From Bilabrum cf. latius (taxonomy: Eukaryota; Bigyra: Bicosoecida; Bigyra; Bicosoecida), in NCBI GenBank assembly GCA_965178125.1, contig OZ237747.1:806001-870000 (forward strand): DNA of 64,000 bases, in the 5' to 3' direction. This document shows, piece by piece, positions 59,710 through 64,000 of this stretch. The notes beneath the pieces are model-generated. The model saw nothing but the letters and a program-made list of their open reading frames with translations. It was not told where the DNA came from and ran no database searches. The position numbers and the translations under genes were made by a program. Numbering within the stretch: position 1 is the first letter of the stretch; each line of letters starts with the position of its first letter.

Positions 59710-62700
59710 TTACTGTCCGATGCGCCTGCGCTTTCTGCTGCGACCATTGCGAGGTCGTCCGGCTTCAGCCTCCCTTTCTTGGTCGAGATCCGGATCCTAT
59801 CGCTCGACACCTTCTGTCGATGCTACCTCGCCCCCCCCAGCATATTGTGACTGTGCCGCCTCATCCGGATGGCCGATCCCCCCACCTATTCTACGCCTTG
59901 CTAGGCCCCGGCCCCGGCCCCGACCCCGGCTCGATCTGGCAGACGGCCGGTGAGCCCGCCGCCTCTCCGCAGCTGTTTGCGCACGAGCTCCATCGCCGCC
60001 GTGTGCGGCAGTGCCAATGCCACCGCGTCCGGCTGTGGCGTTGGTCGTGTCACCACGACTGGCATCAATTGCAGGCTCTTCTCCTCCTTCCTCGTCTTCT
60101 TCCTGTTCATGTCTCCGCTTCCGACCCCTGCTTCCAGTGAAGCTGATCAGCGAGCCCGGTGCAGCTGGAGCACCCACCGACGCCGGGCTAGCACTCTGGC
60201 CAGTCTCTACCGCTGGCCTGCTCTGCTGTATGTCGCCCACACCGGAATCCTAGTGGGGGTCTGAGCTGGAGCTGGAGCTGGAGCTGGAGCTGGAGCTGGA
60301 GCTGGAGCTGGAGCTGGAGCTGGAGCTGGAGCTGGAGCTGGACGCAGCCGGAAAATCGGTGCCTTCACCGCTGGTTGATGCACCAGTCGCTGGATATGAT
60401 TCATCAAGTAGTCCAGCGGCTGCGTGCAATCTAGGTGGCGTCCACTCTGACCTCTCTCCTGAGCTTGTACCTGCACGTGTCGATACCATGAAGGCCCTGC
60501 GGCGGCCGGCGGTCCCAGAATCGATGGATTGACTCCCCATACCCTCTGATTCATGCGCTGGACCCCCAACAGGATCATCCTACCTCGCTCGACCTGAAGT
60601 TGTCCTGCGTGCTACAGGTGCAGGTGCAGGTGCAGGTGCAGGTGCAGGTGCAGGTGCAGGTGCAGGTGCAGGTGCAGGTGCAAGTGCAAGTGCAAGTGCA
60701 GGTGCAGGTGTAAGCATGAAATCGGCAACTGAGGCCTGATGCTACTCGCGAGGCACCATTCGGTCAACACTGCTAGTGCGATACCGGGTGCGCGATTGAT
60801 CGCTTGGCTCTCCCAGCATATCCCCTGCCAGTGGCGACGACCTAAAGTCGATAAAGTCATCCGCCGCTGTAGTTGCCATTGCTTCAGCCGATTCGATCCC
60901 GTATATATCAGAATCCAGGGACATGATCGACGCAGGGGAGGAGCTGCCGCGCATCCGCTCGTGAACGAGGGGACTGTCTCGTCCAGATTCGTCGTTCAAG
61001 CCGCTAGCAGTCGTCTCTTCCATCTAGCTTCGAAAGCGCTCGCCGTAGATAGCAGGTGGTGGCGAGCCGGCACCAGAGGCATATCCGAACGGACTGAGGT
61101 CAACTACATCAGCTACTAGGTTGGCATTGTGGCCCGCTGGCATTCCTAGTTCGTGCGCTCGACCAGCTCTTGGCCCAACAATGCGCAGCCTGGCACGATC
61201 TGCTTGGGGCGACTGATTGCCTGCGACCTCTTCTGCAACACCATTACTTTGCCAAGCGCGTGTAGAGGCAGGTTGTGGTCTGCATACCATGGGTGCAGAA
61301 GGTGACAGCCACTACAATAGTCTGTCAATGGGCCCCAAAAAAGGACCAGAAGACCCAGAGCAGGGCTGAGAGCGGCTGATTCTTGCCAGAATTCTATCAA
61401 TGCCAGCTTCACGGAGTCTATCCAGGTCGACTAGGCACAGGTCGACCCAGCGAATCAGGATGTCAGCTGCATTGCTACACAATCCAGGCAACGCTTGCAC
61501 TTGCGGGTCGTGCAGAGCTCGAAATATCCACTTCAAGATCGTATCGCTATACAGCCGCGATGCCGGCACCCCTTCATGTTCCGTGATGCGACAAAGCAGG
61601 GAGCACACAGAGCTTGTCATTGCCACCGACTGGCCAGGTGATGGCTATGAGAACAACGAACAAGCTCTGAGGCCGGCCGGCAAAACGCTTCGACTGCAAC
61701 TCAAGCTTGATGCAAGCCTATGCAAAATATCACAAGCCTATACGCGGTCCTGAACAGAGTAGGTGGATGTATCAATGCCTTGCACCACTGTCGGGATGAT
61801 TGCAGGTGCAACATATTCCACAAAGTAGCCTGGAATCTGCTCAACAAATCGCTGAAGGGGGGATAGCAGGCGCTGAAATCCCACCTAGTGACCTCGAACA
61901 AGTATGCTTACCATCGAATCGCTAAATACATGTGATGCAATCCCACGATGTGCTAGGGCGAGCGCATACAGCAGCTCAGATGCACATGGAAACCACTCTG
62001 CAGGTGCTTCACTAGATGCTGCCGAGAGCAACTGGATCAAGCCAAGACGCACAAGCTGCTTTTTAGCACTGTGCTTGAATCGCTTCTAGCTCAAACAGCA
62101 TTGAATGAGCTTCAAGGCTGCTCCCCAGACACGCTGACCATGATCGCTGCCGCCTTCTGGGGGCAGTCTGCGTAGCAGTCGAACGAGACTACGGAGTCCT
62201 CCTGAGGCAGCAAACGTTCCGAAGCAAACGGAGTTTGCTTCCAGCAGCTTTGTAGCAGCACCAATCGACCTAATACACACTTCGTGCGATTTAGCTTCAA
62301 ACTGCTGCACCAAGGCCAGAACAAGGCCAGACTTCCAGGCGTCCTTTGGTCGCACTTGAGGAGCCCGTGGCCCGGCGATGAGGCACAATACTGACTTGAC
62401 TTCGTGCTGGGAGCCCGATCGAAGATGGTCGCGCAGCTGTGTGTGCACAAGGGCAGCTCTGGTGGACTGCAGAACCACATCGGACATCGGCAAGCTTCGC
62501 AGCGCGCACATTGCGAGCTCCGCTCCGGCACCCTGCAGGTTGTCCAACATGGAATACACTAGGGTTGGGCAGCGCTCGAGGCGCTGCAGCAGCAGCCTCT
62601 TGAAGATCCGCGACAGGTGAGTCGCCGCCTGAGGCGCAGGATATGCAAGCCTGCCTTCACGTCGTAGTCGCTGCTCCGTGCTGTCTGTGATCCAGACTAG

Positions 62701-64000
62701 CTCCATGGCAGTCACGATGTGCCAGCCGCCGAACCTGTTGATGCCTCGGAGCAGATCCAGGACGTCGTTTGATGCCTCGACTGACCCTAGATAGGCTCGT
62801 TCTACTTGCTGCGCGACAATGCTCATGACAGGGGCCGGAAGACGCACAGTGTGACTCCTGAGTCTGCCGCTCATAACGAAAGCCATCTTCAGCTGGTGCG
62901 CTGCTTCGTGCACGGTCATCCTCTCCTTCGGGTCGCCGCGCAGCAGAGCGGTCACCACATTGACAATCTCATCTACCTGACAGTACAGCGCGGACCCGCC
63001 CGCCAGGTGAACGGGACCGTCCTCGATTGCCTGCTGGATGGTGCCGTACGTGAGCGCAGTGCCGTCGTGAAGGGCTGCGGGGTATGCCTCCCCGAACGGA
63101 TGCATTCCGCCGGTGACCAGCATATGGAGGAGAATGCCGAGCGACCACGACGCCTGCTTGCCGTACGGAATGCACATGTCATCGCTGCTTGACTGCGCCA
63201 TGCGCCATGCGTCCAGCACCTCGGGTGCCAGCATCGAGTGGTCTGGCCCTGCCGAGTCCCCTCCGCCGACCAGGTCTCTGTACTTGACCGCATTGAAGCT
63301 GGCCTCGATCGCAGCTTTTGTGTGAGGCGAGGTCGATGGTGAGGACGAATCGCCTGCCCTCACGAGGGGGAGCTCCACCATCAATGCGTCTTCCATCTTC
63401 GCGATGACTGGGGTACCCGCCGCAGCCTAGAGATCGTTCGCCTCCCCTCGGTTCATGTCCAGCAGCACGCTCTGCATGCCCAGGTTGCGGTGCACCACCC
63501 CGCGATCGAACATCGTCTACACTGTTTGGGCCAGGCTGGAAGCCCAGTGCATCAGCTGCTCGCTGGTGGGCGGGCATGTCGAGCTCCTGGCGGCAGCTGC
63601 AATGGTCGGGGCAACTGGCACCAGCCCCATGACATGGGCGAGTCGGACGCCGTCTGGCTCCGCAGCGCCACTGGCAGCGGATGGAGCTGCATCGTGTGAC
63701 TGTTGTGTCCAGCTTGGAGGGTATGCAAAGCCGGCCGGGATGGCCAGGTGTTCCACATTGGCGTCTTTAGGCAGCCTGTCGAGGATGTCGACCTTCCGCT
63801 TGCGCTTGTTGAGCTAGGACTGAGATGCAGCTGAGCTCGGATCCCATAGTATGCTTAGTTGAAGCTCACACGCGCTGTGTAGTTGCGCGGGGTTTTCGTC
63901 GCTCCCAAAAGCTGCACCAATCTCGTCAGGAACACGGTAGCACCTGAACGACAGCTCGGCGCCTTGCTTGGACAGGATCAACTTGCCTCTCTGCGGACAT
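59710..64000 (-). CDS. Pseudokinase with helical repeats and low-complexity tail (5' end outside window)
   Basis: The minus-strand frame is open from the window edge to TAA at 59710 (about 1430 codons visible). UAG is at 63517, 63427, 62086, 61312, 61024, 60742, 60250, 59797 and other sites. The visible order is: part of a kinase N-lobe; GVVHRNLGMQSVLLD (63470-63505), where the catalytic HRD is HRN; PVIAKMEDALM, where DFG is missing; then LAPEVLD, WSLGILLHMLVTGGMHPFGE and a normal C-lobe. So the fold is kept but catalytic residues are lost. About 600 residues of ARM/HEAT-like helices follow (nt about 62850-61350). The end is a disordered tail with an (Ala-Pro) run, a poly-Ser run and a basic, possibly nuclear-import stretch (RKRRR). 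A scaffold or allosteric role is inferred. Confidence 0.82.
60262..60341 (-). repeat. (GAGCTG)n hexanucleotide repeat encoding poly-Ser
   Basis: About 13 uninterrupted copies of GAGCTG on the plus strand. On the coding strand they read TCC-AGC, giving Ser in both codons, within the tail of the pseudokinase gene. Confidence 0.85.
60616..60711 (-). repeat. (CAGGTG)n hexanucleotide repeat encoding Ala-Pro
   Basis: About 16 copies of CAGGTG with three adjacent CAAGTG variants. On the coding strand they read GCA-CCT (Ala-Pro) with three GCA-CTT (Ala-Leu). It lies 270 bp upstream, in coding sense, of the poly-Ser repeat in the same gene. Confidence 0.85.

Noticed and set aside
60612-60860. Minus-strand Leu-His repeat protein over the CAGGTG array
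   Set aside because: It is a shifted-frame reading of the repeat; the true frame is the Ala-Pro reading joined to the pseudokinase on both sides.

Overview
The window is nuclear DNA of a microbial eukaryote with a compact, GC-rich genome. Twenty protein genes can be followed, most uninterrupted over 1-7 kb. The few introns are GT-AG and short (59-194 nt). No rRNA, tRNA, CRISPR array, origin or transposon was found. The products are purely eukaryotic: EFL1, DIS3L2, HCF101, mitochondrial bL28, a monopolin-like protein, an E2 enzyme, a tiny-macrocysts (TmcB) type membrane PAS protein and zinc-cluster regulators. I cannot name the species. HCF101 plus a TmcB-type protein points to a protist outside animals and true fungi, but that is inference.

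The dominant observation is the genetic code. Almost every gene is interrupted by in-frame UAG when read with the standard code, about a hundred UAG codons by hand count. Across the same stretches UAA and UGA are absent. The resolved genes stop at UGA (17) or UAA (3), never at UAG. Where UAG falls in conserved positions the expected residue is usually glutamine: the GDIQ motif of the Mrp/HCF101 ATPase, the EKQRTL tail of EFL1, the FQVN motif of a short-chain dehydrogenase, and a UAG in one zinc-cluster paralogue that aligns with CAA in the other. I therefore read UAG as Gln and all CDS spans below use that code. With the standard code these genes would look like strings of fragments or pseudogenes.

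Layout. 0.1-2.1 kb: divergent pair, a Csm1/Pcs1-like monopolin subunit (-) and a small single-membrane-segment protein (+). 2.4-6.5: DIS3L2-like RNase II (+). 6.9-9.9: armadillo-repeat protein (+). 10.0-11.9: zinc-finger/TrmN6-type methyltransferase (-), divergent from a polytopic membrane protein at 12.0-14.5 (+). 15.9-23.1: giant TmcB-like membrane/PAS protein (-). 23.2-27.4: cyclic-nucleotide-binding-domain protein (-). 28.0-30.0: XK-related-like membrane protein (+). 30.2-31.0: SDR oxidoreductase (-), divergent from HCF101 at 31.1-33.1 (+). 33.6-34.4: E2-like enzyme (+). 35.2-48.3: a nested palindromic arrangement of two Zn2Cys6 paralogues pointing away from each other, with an alpha/beta hydrolase (-) and a hemerythrin protein (+) between them. 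48.6-53.4: EFL1 (+). 53.7-54.4: bL28m (-), divergent from a large disordered protein at 54.8-59.2 (+). 59.7 to the window edge: a pseudokinase with helical repeats and a low-complexity tail (-).

The genes do not form one pathway. Several belong to translation and RNA housekeeping (EFL1, bL28m, DIS3L2, the methyltransferase) and to Fe-S assembly (HCF101). Others look like signalling and membrane proteins (TmcB-like, CNB, pseudokinase). Divergent pairs with gaps of roughly 115-145 bp suggest shared promoters. Exon boundaries were set by hand from GT/AG sites, reading phase and protein similarity, and are predictions.
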